DNA of 64,000 bases from Panopea generosa (Eukaryota > Mollusca > Bivalvia > Adapedonta > Hiatellidae): assembly GCA_029582155.1 (NCBI GenBank), contig CM055901.1, positions 24,895,657 through 24,959,656 on the forward strand, in the 5' to 3' direction. Of this stretch, positions 12,290 to 27,200 are shown one piece after another. The position numbers and the translations under genes are program-made. Positions within the stretch are counted from its first letter, which is position 1. Every line of letters begins with the position of its first letter. The notes below the pieces were generated by a model. The model did not search any database. It was not told the origin of the DNA and saw only the letters and a program-made list of their open reading frames with translations.

Positions 12290-15200
12290 CTGGTAATTAA
12301 AATAAAACACCCAAAAATGTTTACTTAAGACATATACTAGTTTTTTTTGTGTATACATTAAATAGCAAAAGGTTAGGTCACAAGTAATCAAATATTGAAA
12401 TCGGCCCTCCTCAACAAATCATTCACACAAAACAATCAAGTTGGCGATAAGACATTGCTGTAGGAAGATAATGAAATAGTTTCATTGTTTTAATATACGT
12501 ATTCAATGCTGACCTCTAACGAGGAACTTCACTTTAACATAAGTAGTAAAATTTAATAAGATCAATTGTTCATCATCGTCTTTGAGTAAAGTTAATTTTT
12601 GAAATATGTTAAAGAATATTTTTGAAATACATATATATCACCTGTGAATGTTTTTTGAAGGAAAAGGAGAAACATGGTTTGCACCTTATGGATTGAATAT
12701 TTGCAAACAAACCAATATCCAAACCCAACATGAAACTTTGAATCTGCCACTGGTAATTAAATCTTTAGCTAAGCATATAAAAAAACAATATGTTATGCAG
12801 CATAAAAGAACGATTTCAGCGTAAGTCAATTGGCATGAGGCGCGCTTCTCCAAAATGTTAGAAATATTGCACAACATACGAAAAGTTGCTGAAAGCCAGT
12901 ATGGCCCATTTATGTCTGTTCACGTTTTAAGTGACCAGTATTCGAATTGTTTACACGGACAAATTGACCATACCTGTTTACGGGTTCTATCGTCATCCAT
13001 GTAAGCTTTAACCTGGCTAGAGGCCGGTATAGGGGCAGTTATAGGCACCGACCAGGTGGGATTCAACTGATTTGGTTTCGTCTGCGTCTCGCTGGTTGTA
13101 GACACACAACTGAAATGCCAGACAATAAAAATAATTATTCGTATCCGTCGCCATAATGATCGTAACTAAATTTGCAAACAATTAATCGGAACACTACAAT
13201 TGTAAATACTTCATATCGGTGCGTTCAATCAAGGACTTGTATAAAAAGATAGGAAACTTGTATCTCCTGATTAAATGTTGATAAAACAGCACACGAAGGA
13301 TTCGGCAAATTAATCATTCATAACTCACAGGCAACTGATTTCTTAACATGAACTGTAATTTGTATGTAATCTTAGATGTTTAAACATGTTTGATCATGCA
13401 AAACGATCTTGAATTAAAGATATTCAGGTTTGAAGGAAAATTTCTTGTAAATTGTCGTTAATTTAGCTGCAGTATACAAATTTTGTAATCAGATTCATTT
13501 CAACAATTTTAAACACAAATTGTTGGGAATGGTATTGTTTTGATGGGAATTTCATTCTGCAATGCAAGAATTTTGATTTGTGTTCCTGAGGTGAATGAAA
13601 GTTAAGATAATTAAAAAAAAGAGATATTGCAAGATTTTGCGTGAATATGCGAGCGTTCACAAACTGTCAATCAGTTGCATTTCCTTCTCGATATAATTCC
13701 TTGGTTCAATGTTCATTTGGATTAAATCTACCTGGAACATTTTGATCCTGACTCGGACTTGAACTTAAAAAAATAAAATACAATCCAAATAAAACCTTAT
13801 GATCAATACGTGTTCTACTTCGGAAACGGACATGACAATCGTTCTAATATAACAAAGTATAAACGAAGAAGCAAAGCTTTAATCAATATACCTTCCAGAT
13901 CTCATATCAGCTCTCCTGGTAGCCACGTGCCATATGATGGTCGATATCCACGTGTACGTGACCAGCATCACAGACACTGGAATCACGAGGATGATAGTCA
14001 ACATGTACGTCTCGTACACCTTACCAAACGTCGGCTTCTCCCCCCAGTACTTGTGACACCAATTAGCAGGTACTCTATCACCAACCGTGCGGTATTCCTG
14101 CAATACGATACAAGGATAATCGTACATTTGGTAAAGGGGAGTCTTACACTTGGTTGTGAAACGACTGATGTTTGGTCTTACACTTGGTTGTGGAACGACT
14201 GATGTTTGGTCTTACACTTGGTTGTGGAACGACTGATGTTTGGTCTTACATTTGGTTGTGGAACGACTGATGTTTGGTCTTACACTTGATTAAGAGATTA
14301 TTACACTTGGTGTTAAACATGACTGGAAGAAGTGTTACATATTGCAAACAGAAGTCTAGCGCTTGACTGGAAGAAGTGTTACATATTACAAATAGAAGTC
14401 TAGCGCTTGACTGGAAGAAGTGTTACTATTGCACTGTGATTTGTACTCACTATGATACATATAAACTGTTTTCCTGTGATCTGTACGCACTATGATACAT
14501 ATAAACTATTTGCCTGTGTTTTGTACTCACTATGGTACATATAAACTATTATACTCTGATTTGTACGCTCTGTGATACATATAAACTATTTTCCTGTGAT
14601 TTGTACGCACTGTGATACATATAAACTATTTTCCTATGGTTTGTACGCACTATGATACATATAAACTATTTGCCTGTGTTTTGTACTCACTATGGTACAT
14701 ATAAACTATTATACTCTGATTTGTACGCTCTGTGATACATATAAACTATTTGCCTGTGTTTTGTACTCACAAGGTACATATAAACTATTATACTCTGATT
14801 TGTACGCACTGTGATACATATAAACTATTTTCCTGTGATTTGTACTCACTGTGATACATATAAACTATTTTCCTGTGATTTGTACGCACTATGATACATA
14901 TAAACTATTTGCCTGTGTTTTGTACTCACTATGGTACATATAAACTATTATACTCTGATTTGTACGCACTGTGATACATATAAACTATTATACTCTGATT
15001 TGTACGCACTGTGATACATATAAACTATTATACTCTGATTTGTACGCTCTGTGATACATATAAACTATTATACTCTGATTTGTACGCACTGTGATACATA
15101 TAAACTATTATACTCTGATTTGTACGCACTGTGATACATATAAACTATTATACTCTGATTTGTACGCTCTGTGATACATATAAACTATTGCACTGTGATT

Positions 15201-18200
15201 TGTACGCTCTGTGATACATATAAACTATTTTCCTGTGATTTGTACGCTCTGTGATACATATAAACTATTATACTCTGATTTGTACGCACTATGATACATA
15301 TTAACTATTATACTCTGATTTGTACGCACTGTGATACATATAAACTATTATACTCTGATTTGTACGCTCTGTGATACATATAGACTATTGCACGGTGATT
15401 TGTACGCTCTGTGATACATATAAACTATTTCCTGTGATTTGTACGCTCTGTGATACATATAAACTATTATACTCTGATTTGTACGCACTGTGATACATAT
15501 AAACTATTATACTCAGATTTGTACGCACTGTGATACATATAAACTATTATACTCTGATTTGTACGCACTGTGATACATATAAACTATTATACTCTGATTT
15601 GTACGCTCTGTGATACATATAAACTATTGCACTGTGATTTGTACGCACTGTGATACATATAAACTATTGCACTGTGATTTGTACGCTCTGTGATACATAT
15701 AAACTATTTTCCTGTGATTTGTACGCACTGTGATACATATAAACTATTTTCCTGTGATTTGTACGCACTATGATACATATAAACTATTTGCCTGTGTTTT
15801 GTACTCACTATGGTACATATAAACTATTGCACTGTGATTTGTACGCACTGTGATACATATAAACTATTTTCCTGTGATTTGTACGTACTGTGATACATAT
15901 TAACTATTTTCCTGTGATTTGTACGCACTATGATACATATAAACTATTTGCCTGTGTTTTGTACTCACTATGGTACATATAAACTATAATACTCTGATTT
16001 GTACGCTCTGTGATACATATAAACTATTGCACTGTGATTTGTACACACTGTGATACATATAAACTATTGTACTGTGATTTGTACTCACTATGAAACATAT
16101 AAACTATTGTACTCTGATTTGTACTCACTGTGATACATATAAACTATTTTCCTGTGATTTGTACTCACTGTGATACATATAAACTATTGTACTGTGATTT
16201 GTACGCTCTGTGATACATATAAACTATTTTCCTGTGATTTGTACTCACTGTGATACATATAAACTATTGCACTGTGATTTGTACGCTCTGTGATACATAT
16301 AAACTATTTTCCTGTGATTTGTACTCACTGTGATACATATAAACTATTGCACTGTGATTTGTACGCTCTGTGATACATATAAACTATTTTAACAGTATTT
16401 TACATTGTTTGGCTCTCAGTTAAGATAACAAGGATGTTATAGTCTATGATAGAAATTCGGTTAGTTAGTTGTCAACATGTTTATATTTTGATATAAATAT
16501 TTTGTATGTTTGGGTGTTACGATTTGGAAGTTTGATAGAGACAGATTGTACACTGTCAGATCTTGTAAAAACTGCCACGGATTCCTTTATCAGAATGAAA
16601 ATCTCTAGAACTAATCACTAGATGTTAAAACTGGTTATGAAAAAAGATTATTTGATATTAAACAACACTATCACCCACCCAGCCGTTTTTATACGATATC
16701 AACATTATATTGTTTTGTTACAATGGGTTTGGTTTGAAAACAACATTATTTGTACTGAAACTAAAACTGTTTTTTTATTTACATGTCAGGTAACAAAACC
16801 AGCATATAAAAGCGTGTGTTAGTGCATGCATTTACATGTTGGAAATCTATGTCAAAATATCAAGGCGTTTCTAAACGTAAATATATATTTTACGCGTATT
16901 AAAATCTACTTGTTACTGTATATATCCTATGTTTCAAGTAAATAGTATGGTAGTATGTTTTCTAGATAAATGTATCCGTCTCTCCTATTATAACATGTGT
17001 AACCTGAGATGGTAGATAAAAGTAGTAGTTGTTGTTTGTTTGTTGCTGTTGTTTCATGTGAGCGTCATTACGATTATTACGTATTATTTTTTTTTTTTTA
17101 GTTTCAGACTCCAAAATGGAGTCTCATTTATTCTCCCCGTCTCATGCTGTATGAGATGTCGAGGAGGAACATCCCCTCATACAGCTTACAATGAGTGCAC
17201 ATATAAAGAGAAATAATATTCTATGAATGAAATTGTATGTGTGAGCGTTATTATGTTTGTCTAGTTAACAGAGACTATTTACCAAAGAGTTTTAGGTTTT
17301 AATATGACGTGGAAATATAACAATTTATAAAATGTCTATTTTCAAACTTATTTCACACGCAAACACATTTGTTTAATATTGAACACGTGACCGTTTGATG
17401 GGAAAGCATCAACGTATTTATTTATAGAGACACGGTGTTTAAACAGTTGAACTCTTAAGAAGTCTCCCTTCAATATCAGTTTAGGTGCAATTTGTTGAAT
17501 AACAAAACATTCCAGTGTATCGTTTGTTTTACAAACATAAATAATTAATAATAAACTGCGAACAAATGCTGCTGTATGGTTTGGGTGCTGCACCAGACAC
17601 GTGCGCGATAATCTCGCGTGATTGGAGGAAATGCGTGTCCTGCTAAAAACAAGATTTCGTTATCACAACTTCTCCGACATCTGATATTACAGATTAATAT
17701 CCAAATGTTTAAATATAGAATAGTTTATATAAACTCACGTGACTTCAGTATTAATTAACAAAGCATGTATTTTACATAAAAACAAAATAAGACTAAAACC
17801 CAAAAAATGCAAAATTCTAATTATGCAGGATTTGTGGTAACGATTGGCTGATAACGATCAGCGAACAAAAATACCCTGACAACCATGTCTGGTCCTCGAC
17901 TCAGGAATCTGGCGCGTCAGGTTTTTGAATAATAGTTGAATTGTATTGAAATCGCCGGTTTCAATGAGATACTATTCTTCCATACATGATGGGTATATGC
18001 TTTACAGATTTATAGGTGTAAAAGGATTACAATAGCGGAGGATCACATTAGCTGAACCTCCGTCCTGTCACATTTAATTTAAATATTCCCAACCACTTGA
18101 ATTTTTTGGCCTGAGATTGGCTCTAACCCACAACCTTATCGACATCTAGTTACTGACACTGAGAAAGTAAATTAACTGAATCAATCGGACGCGGAGGACA

Positions 18201-21200
18201 CCTCAGTATAAATAAAAATAATTTTATCCATAGCTATGGGCCGTCTGTGGGTTAAAACTGTTAACAACACATGGCCTCCATGCATTTGTCACTGCCGGTG
18301 TCCGTCTATATCCAGCAAAACGTAACCTTTTCCAAAAAAGCCTGTGTCCAGGAAAATAAACTAGATAATGTCAGCAATTGTTTAACTGCTCTGAACGCAG
18401 TCCTAGTTTAATGAGCAGTCAGCTGTTTAACCAATTAAAACCTCGCAATTTCTTCGTCACTATTAAAATATATTTATGTTCGTGTCACGATCAGTTTCTA
18501 TGGGAACCACGTCGTTGTCAGCACGTATATACATCATGTTAATTGGACTGCAGAAACATTCCTAGCAGCGACAGGCGGGCACCTGACTGATCAGTTGCTT
18601 AAGCGGAAGATGAACCACGTGACCATTTGAGAAACGCATTTAGAGTGGAAGTCTTAAATAAACTTCGACGCTTGGTTTTCTAAAAGACAAACGTTTACAG
18701 TTTCTTCTGATAATGTTTCAAAAGTGTTGTTTAAATCAATCGAAATACTTCTCGAACCACCTCGGCGATTGTTTAAACAAACAAGCGTCAAAGATGACAA
18801 ATACTATAAAGTACTATAAATTGCGAGGCAGACAGGGACGCCGTGCTTGGTATCTAGGACTCAGGTTATGATAGTGTCAGTACTGGGGTAAACTTCACTC
18901 GAATTTCAGTTTGTAATTAAAACTTGCGACACAGTAGAAACAAAACTGGGCATGACGCATCATGATATTTTGTACTATCACTGCATACGGAAATATCATA
19001 TATCATAAATCCAAAGTACGAAGGAGTTAGCAGCGTATGTCATGGTTGAGGTTAGGCTGAAGTTAGTCATGAAGATTTACGTGTTTCTCCTGTCAATACT
19101 CAACATGGAACTAACCTGAAACCATAACTTTAGCAGCCTCCAATATTGAAAAGTTACATACTTTCATATCGAAACATGAAAATTGAATATCAAAATAACG
19201 TCTTACTGCCATAGTTGAAACGATCGAAGAAGATTTCCCGCCTCCCATCTGTTTAAATAATTATGTCTTTATGATCTGCTAAAAAACTGCAAGTTTCCAT
19301 TCAAAATATCTCGAAACAAAACCATAATGTAAAAAAGTGATAAAATCGTGATAGTTTACGACAGAGGTGTGCATGTTAGACCGCAACTTGTCAAATTTTG
19401 ACTTGTATTGGCAGTGCTCAGATAATAAATGTTTCGAGAACTGATGTAGTTTAGATTAACACCTGAATAAACACATTTTGTATGAATGTTCCTATTGGCA
19501 TAAACGTCCACATGAAATTCTTTAGTTGAGCGTAACTGCCAACGTATTTAGTTTTATGTGAATTAGAAGTTATACAAGTTCCAGTGCGCAGGACTGAATT
19601 CTAGTGTCAACTTACAGTGCAGTTTGGCGATGTTCAAAACACAGAGTGAAGCGTTTTACAACAGAGTTGAAAAACAAGTATTAAAGAGACACACGGTAAT
19701 TTCAATAAATGTTCAGCTAAAATTGTAACTGAAAGATCTAGATTTTTTTAATAGGGTTTAACGCCATTTTTAATACATTTCAGGTTATATATGGCATATC
19801 CAGTTTTACAGGTGGAGGAATACCCCAGACTGAGTCAGACTGAGTAGAACCGCCGTCCATCCGCAAGTAACTGGAAACTTTCTCAAATAGATTCTTTAGA
19901 GCGAGCAGGACTCGAACCTACGACCTTAGCGATGAGAGGTAAGTGATCTTGAGACAACGCCTTAGACCACTCAGCTACGGAGGACCCCGATCTAGATCTA
20001 CAACCATATCGGTAATACCTCATTATGTATCTTAATTTCTTTCATATTTTTGAAAAGGGGGATTGTTCTGGTATATGAACGAAAGGTGTACTATTTCGTA
20101 CATTTTTGACACAAAAAATAAATGTATTTTAATATCACCATCTGTGGGAAAACATTGTTCTTGTTTAAATAAAGTTATTTTCGCAAAAGAATAAAAACAA
20201 GCAGTTTCTACAATGAAGTGAATTTATTGGATAGTGTGGGGGTCATTGCGATATGGGGCGACAAACTACATTGGATGAGAATTTTAAAGTCCTCCGTTCA
20301 CAAGTTATATAAGACGCGGTCTCAGGAGTTGACATACCGCTCGACGACGAGGGCGTGACATTTTAATCACAAAACATAAGGTATGTTAGCTGCTTGCAGA
20401 ACAAATACGACGACACCCGGATTCCACTCAGATTCCCACTCGGATTCCACTCGGATAACACTCAGATTTGCACTCCGATTCCACTCGGATTCCCACTCGG
20501 ATTCCACTCGGATTAATAGCGATGTGTTTGTATACATATGCACAATAGAGTTAAGGGTTGATATATACATGTAAAGTAGAGTATGTATAAGGGTTAATAT
20601 ACACTTGTACACTAGAGTGTGTATAAGGATTGAGTATGTTTAAGGGTTGATATACACACGTACAATAGGTATGTCTAAGGGTTTATGTACACATGTACAT
20701 TAGGTATGTCTAAGGGTTTATGTACACATGTACATCAGAGTATGCCTAAGGGTTGGATATGTTTAAGGGTTGATATACACACGTACAATAGGTATGTCTA
20801 AGGGTTTATGTACACATGTACATCAGAGTATGCCTAAGGGTTGGATATGTTTAAGGGTTGATATACACACGTACATTAGGTATGTCTAAGGGTTTATGTA
20901 CACATGTATATCAGAGTATGCCTAAGGGTTGGATATGTTTAAGGATTGATATACACACGTACAATAGGTATGTCTAAGGGTTTATGTACACATGTACATC
21001 AGAGTATGCCTAAGGGTTGGATATGTTTAAGGGTTGATATACACACGTATAATAGGTATGTCTAAGGGTTTATGTACACATGTACATCAGAGTATGCCTA
21101 AGGGCTGAGTATATTTAAGGATTGATATACACACGTACAATAGGTATGTGTCTAAGGGTTTATGTACACATGTACATAAGAGTATGTCTAAGGTTTGAGT

Positions 21201-24200
21201 ATGTTTAAGGATTAATATACACTCGTACAATAGATATGTCTAAGGTTTGAGTATGTTTAAGGATTGATATACACTCGTACAATAGGTATGTCTAAGGTTT
21301 GAGTATGTTTAAGAATTGATATACACTCGTACAATAGGTATGTCTAAGGTTTGACTTTGTTTAAGGATTGATATACACTCGTACAATAGGTTTGTCTAAG
21401 GTTTGAGTATGTTTAAGGATTGATATACACTCGTACAATAGGTATGTCTTAGGTTTGAGTATGTTTAAGGATTGATATACACTCGTACAATAGGTATGTC
21501 TAAGGTTTGGGTATGTTTAAGGATTGATATACACTCGTACAATAGGTATGTCTAAGGTTTGGGTATGTTTAAGGATTGATATACACTCGTACAATAGGTA
21601 TGTCTAAGGTTTGGGTATGTTTAAGGATGTCTGAGGGTTTATGTGCGCTCCACATATGGCTATTCCTATACACGCATGACTGCGTTGCCCCTAGGCGAAT
21701 AACTAGGGAATACATAAAGCTATAAAGATGGGTAACTTATGACACACGATTAAGAAGGACCTTATTTGAGTTGATGCCCCTGATATCACGATAAACGTAC
21801 TTGAGCCGTATTGTTCGACATACCATGTAAAATAGAGTATGTATAAGTTCACAATAGAGCATGTTTAAGGTACTTACAATACCGAAGATGATGGGTATGG
21901 CGGCAATAAATGACGTCACCCAGACTGATAATATGACAATACGTGCATGTCGGATGGTACACACTGACCGGGCCTTCAGCGGGTATCGAATGGCAACAAA
22001 TCTGAAAAAAAAAACCACCATATTATGATATTATGGCCGTAAAAATATTTACTTAGAAATTCCCTTAGAAGTTTGCCACTCATCGATGCAGGTTAATAGA
22101 GCAATAAACTAATTTGCTATAGACTTTGTAGATAAATTAAAACTTCTGTATCATATTACAGTTGGGCAGTTACAACTTCTGAAAAGTTAGGAACTGGAGA
22201 CGGTTTTGTTTTGATCTATTTGCAATGACATCATTTGTTATTATGTGTTATTTTGGTTTGTTTATAAAAAGTATAACAAAGAGACACAATGGAGCATATA
22301 GCACATTCCATGTGTGTCCTGCACATTTCATGTGTGTCCTACACACTCCATGTGTGTCCTACACTTTTCATGTGTGGCCTACACTTTCATGTGTGTCCTG
22401 CACATTCAATGTGTGTCCTACACATTTCATGTGTGTCCTGTAATGTGTGTCCTACACATTCCACGTGTGTCCTACACATTTCATGTGTGTCCTGTAATGT
22501 GTGTCCTACACATTTCATGTGTGTCCTGCACATTCCATGTGTGTCCTACACATTTCATGTGTGTCCAGTAATGTGTGTCATACACATTCCACGTGTGTCC
22601 TGCACATTCCATGTGTGTCCTACACATTTCATGTGTGTCCTGTAATGTGTGTCCTACACATTCCATGTGTGTCCTGCACATTCCATGTGTATCCTACACA
22701 TTTCATGTGTGTCCTGTAATGTGTGTCCTACACATTCCACGTGTGTCCTGCACATTCCATGTGTGTCCTACACTTTTCATGTGTGGCCTACACTTTCATG
22801 TGTGTCCTGCACATTCAATGTGTGTCCTACACATTTCATGTGTGTCCTGCACATTCCATGTGTGTCCTACACATTTCATGTGTGTCCTGTCATGTCTGTC
22901 CTACACATTCCATGTGTGTCCTGCACATTCCATGTTTGTCCTACACATTTCATGTGTGTCCTGTAATGTGTGTCCTGCACATTCCATGTGTGTCCTACAC
23001 ATGTTATGTGTGTCTGCACATTCCATGTGTGTCCTACACATTCCATGTGTGTCCTTCACATTCCATGTGTGTCCTACACATTCATTTATAAAATAAAGAC
23101 ATCTTAGAGATAACCGTGTATGTCAAACAGTAAACTGTGAAAACGTATGTAACGTTATGACTTCACTTAACACATTTTTATTCAAAAGAGAAGAGATATG
23201 TAAGAATTCGATGCAAAATGAACTTCCATCTAAAGATTACTTTTGGAAATACATCTGTCTGTATTATACAGCGTTATAAGTATATGTAGGGAAAGTTCAA
23301 ACATTTCCCTCATTTCTTTGATATATGTGATTTATTTTAGTAGTATAAAGCACACTTTTTTACAACAATAGTGTTGTTTTTAATTCCAAAGGGTATATCT
23401 GAAGATAGCCAGTCAGTATGAGTTACATTGCACTTTTCATTTAGATCCATTTATATATTTTGATTGAATCCTCTGTGTAATTATGCAATCAACCGATAAT
23501 TTATTTTGTAAATAATTTCAATTTCTTGTAAAATAAAAAAAAACTCTCAAATCTCTCTCACTCTCTAACGTGTGATGAGATTGTCGAATGTCTCTTTAAG
23601 ATGGACACATGTATACGTCGACTATATTTAAACGGTTTGTTGAGGAATGACCCGCCTCGAAACTCTTAACCCTATAACGGGTTGATAAACACATCTCTTC
23701 TTAAAGGGAATATATCAGTAAAAATCGCTACAAATGTCTAAAATAAAGATATTTTCAAACGGATAAAAAGCATTTCATTATCATTAATTAATAAAATGGT
23801 TGGTATGTCAAATCCACCATAAAAAAGTGTCAAATTTGATTTCTAAATTGGAGTGGTAAACTTGAAACGAAATCCCCTTTCTAAAAATAGACCGCACTAA
23901 AATATTGCTTGACGACCGTCACGTTTACATTCCAACTCTTTCTAAAATGAAACATTTTTATTTAGTGTAGACCTGTATCTATCCAGTTTCAAAATTTTAC
24001 TTTTTTTATATATTCCCTGTACTGAAAAAAAAGTATATTTTCGAAATAAATTGCTTTATATAATAGTGTCTTACGTAACGCCATAGTGCAAGACATCAGT
24101 TTGAACATTGGTAACTTTGAACTAACTTGGGAATATCTTTACCACCCACTCACGCCTGCCGAAAATGTCTTCCAGTGTCAATGTCCAACTCCAACTTTGA

Positions 24201-27200
24201 CAACAATGTCTACTAAACTTACGGTTCTGTTCTCCAGCAGTGTTCTCAAGCACTGTCTACTAAACTTACTGAACGGTTCTGTTCTCCAGCACTGTCTACT
24301 AAACTTACTGAACGGTTCTGTTCTCCAACAATGTCTGCTAAACTTACTGTACGGTTCTGTTCTCCAGAAGTGTCTACTAAACTTACTGAACGGTTCTGTT
24401 CTCCGGCAGTGTTCTCCAGCAGTGTCTACTAAACTTACTGAACTGTTCTGTTCTCCAGAACTGTTTACTAAACTTACTGAACGGTTCTGATCTCCAACAA
24501 TCTCTGCTAAACTTACTTAACGGTTCTGTTCTCCAGCAATGTCTACTAAACTTACTGATCCGTTCTGATCTCCGGCAGTGTCACCTCAACTACTGAACGG
24601 TTCTGTTCTCCGACAGTGTCTACTAAACTTACTGAACGGTTCTGTTCTCCAGCAGTGTTTAATTAACTTTACTGAACGGTTGTGTTCTCCAGCAGTGTAT
24701 ACTAAACTTACTAAACGATTCTGTTCTCCAGCAGTGTCTACTACACTTTCTGAACGGTTCTGTTCTCCAGCAGTGTCTACTTAACTTACCGAACGGTTCT
24801 GTTCTCCGGCAGTGTCTATTAAACTTACTGAATGGTTCTGTTCTCCAGCAGTGTCTACTAAATTTATTTAACGGTTCTGTTTTTCAGCAGTGTCTACTAA
24901 ACTTACTGAACGGTTCTGATCTCCGGCAGTATCACCTCAACTACTGAACGGTTGTGTTCTCCAGCAGTGTCTACTAAACTTACTGAACGGTTCTGTTCTC
25001 CAACAGTGTCTGCTAAACTTTACTGAACGGTTCTGTTCTCCAGCAGTGTCTACTAAACTTACTTAACGGTTCTGTTCTCCAGCAGTGTCTACTAAACTTT
25101 ACTAAACGGTTCTGTTCTCCAGCAGTGTCTACTAAACTTACTTAACGGTTCTATTCTCCAGCAGCGTCTACTTAACTTACTGAACTGTTCTGTTCTCCAG
25201 CAGTGTCTACAAAACTTACTGAACGGTACTGTTCTCCAGCAATGTCTACTAAACTTACTGAAGGTTTTGTTCTCCAGTTTTGTCTATTGAACTTACTGAA
25301 CGGTTCTGTTCTCAAGCAGTGTATACTAAACTTTACTGAACGGTTCTGTTCTCCGGCAGTGTCTACTAAACTTACTGAAGGTTCTGTTCTCCAGCAGTGT
25401 CTTACTCAACTAACTGAACGGTTCTGTTCTCCAGCAGTGTCAACTAAACTTACTGAACGATTCTGTTCCCCAGCAGTGTTTATTTAACTTATTGAACGGT
25501 TCTGTTCAGCATCTGTTTCTACTACACTTACTGAACGGTTCTGTTTTCCAGCAGTGTCTTACTAAACTTATTGAACGGTTCTGTTCTCCAGCAGTGTCTA
25601 CTAAACTTACTGAACGGTTGTGTTCTCCAGCAGTGTCTACTAAACTTACTGAACGGTTCTGTTCTCCAGCAATGTCTACTAAACTAACTGAACGGGTTTG
25701 TTCTTCAGCAGTGTCTTACACACTTACTGAACGGTTCTGTTCTCCAGCAATGTCTACTAAACTAACTGAACGGGTTTGTTCTCCAGCAGTGTCTACTAAA
25801 TTTTACTTAACGTTTCTGTTCTCCGGCAGTGTCTACTAAACTTGCTGAACGGTTCTGTTTTCAAGCAGTGTCTACTAAACCTACTGAACGGTTCTGTTTT
25901 CCAGCAGTGTCTACTAAACTTACTGAACGGTTCTGTTCTCCAGCAGTGTCTACTAAATTTTACTTAACGTTTCTGTTCTCCGGCAGTGTTTACTAAACTT
26001 GCTGAACGGTTCTGTTTTCAAGCAGTGTCTACTAAACCTACTGAACGGTTCTGTTCTCCAGCAGTGTCTACTAAACTTTACTGAATGGTTTTGTTCTCCG
26101 CCAGGGTCTACTAAACTTACTTAACGGTTCTGTTCTCCAATAGTGTTTACTAAACTTACTGAACGGTTCTGTTCTCCAGCAGTGTCTACTAAACTTTACT
26201 GAAGGTTCTGTTCTCCAGCAGTGTCTACTAAACTTACTGAACGATTCTGTTCCCCAGCAGTGTTTATTTAACTTATTGAACGGTTCTGTTCAGCATCTGT
26301 TTCTACTACACTTATTGAACGGTTCTGTTCTCCAGCAGTGTCTTACTTAACTTACTGAACGGTTCTGTTCTCCAGCAGTGTCTACTAAACTTACTGAACG
26401 GTTGTGTTCTCCAGCAGTGTCTACTAAACTTACTGAACGGTTCTGTTCTCCAGCAAGTCTACTAAACTAACTGAACGGGTTTGTTCTTCAGCAGTGTCTT
26501 ACACACTTACTGAACGGTTCTGTTCTCCAGTATCGTTTACTAAACTTTACTGGACGGTTCTGTTCTCCAGCAGTGTCTACTAAACTTTACTGAACGGTCC
26601 TGGTCTCCAGCAGTGTCTACTACACTTTCTGAACGGTTTTGTTCTCCAGCAGTGTCTACTAAATTTACTGAACGGTTCTGTTCTCCAGCAGTGTCTACTT
26701 AATTTACTGAACGGTTCTTTTTCCAGCAGTGTCTTACTAAACTTACTGAACGGTTCTGTTCTCCAGCAGTGTCTACTAAACTTACTGAACGGTTCTGTTC
26801 TCCAGCAGTGTCTACTAAACTTACTGAACGGTTCTGTTCTCCGGCAGTGTTCTCCAGCAGTGTCTATTAAACTTACTGAACTGTTCTGTTCTCCAGAACT
26901 GTTTACTAAACTTACTGAACGGTTCTGATCTCCAACAATCTCTGCTAAACTTACTTAACGGTTCTGTTCTCCAGCAATGTCTACTAAACTTACTGATCCG
27001 TTCTGATCTCCGGCAGTGTCACCTCAACTACTGAACGGTTCTGTTCTCCGACAGTGTCTACTAAACTTACTGAACGGTTCTGTTCTCCAGCAGTGTTTAC
27101 TAAACTTTACTGAACGGTTGTGTTCTCCAGCAGTGTATACTAAACTTACTAAACGGTTCTGTTCTCCAGCAGTGTCTACTACACTTTCTGAACGGTTCTG

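Noticed and set aside
22225-23096. Cys/His-rich repetitive open frames (CVLHISCVSYTFHVCP-like)
   Set aside because: They are the 20-bp array read in several frames at once, lying in an intron of the opposite strand.
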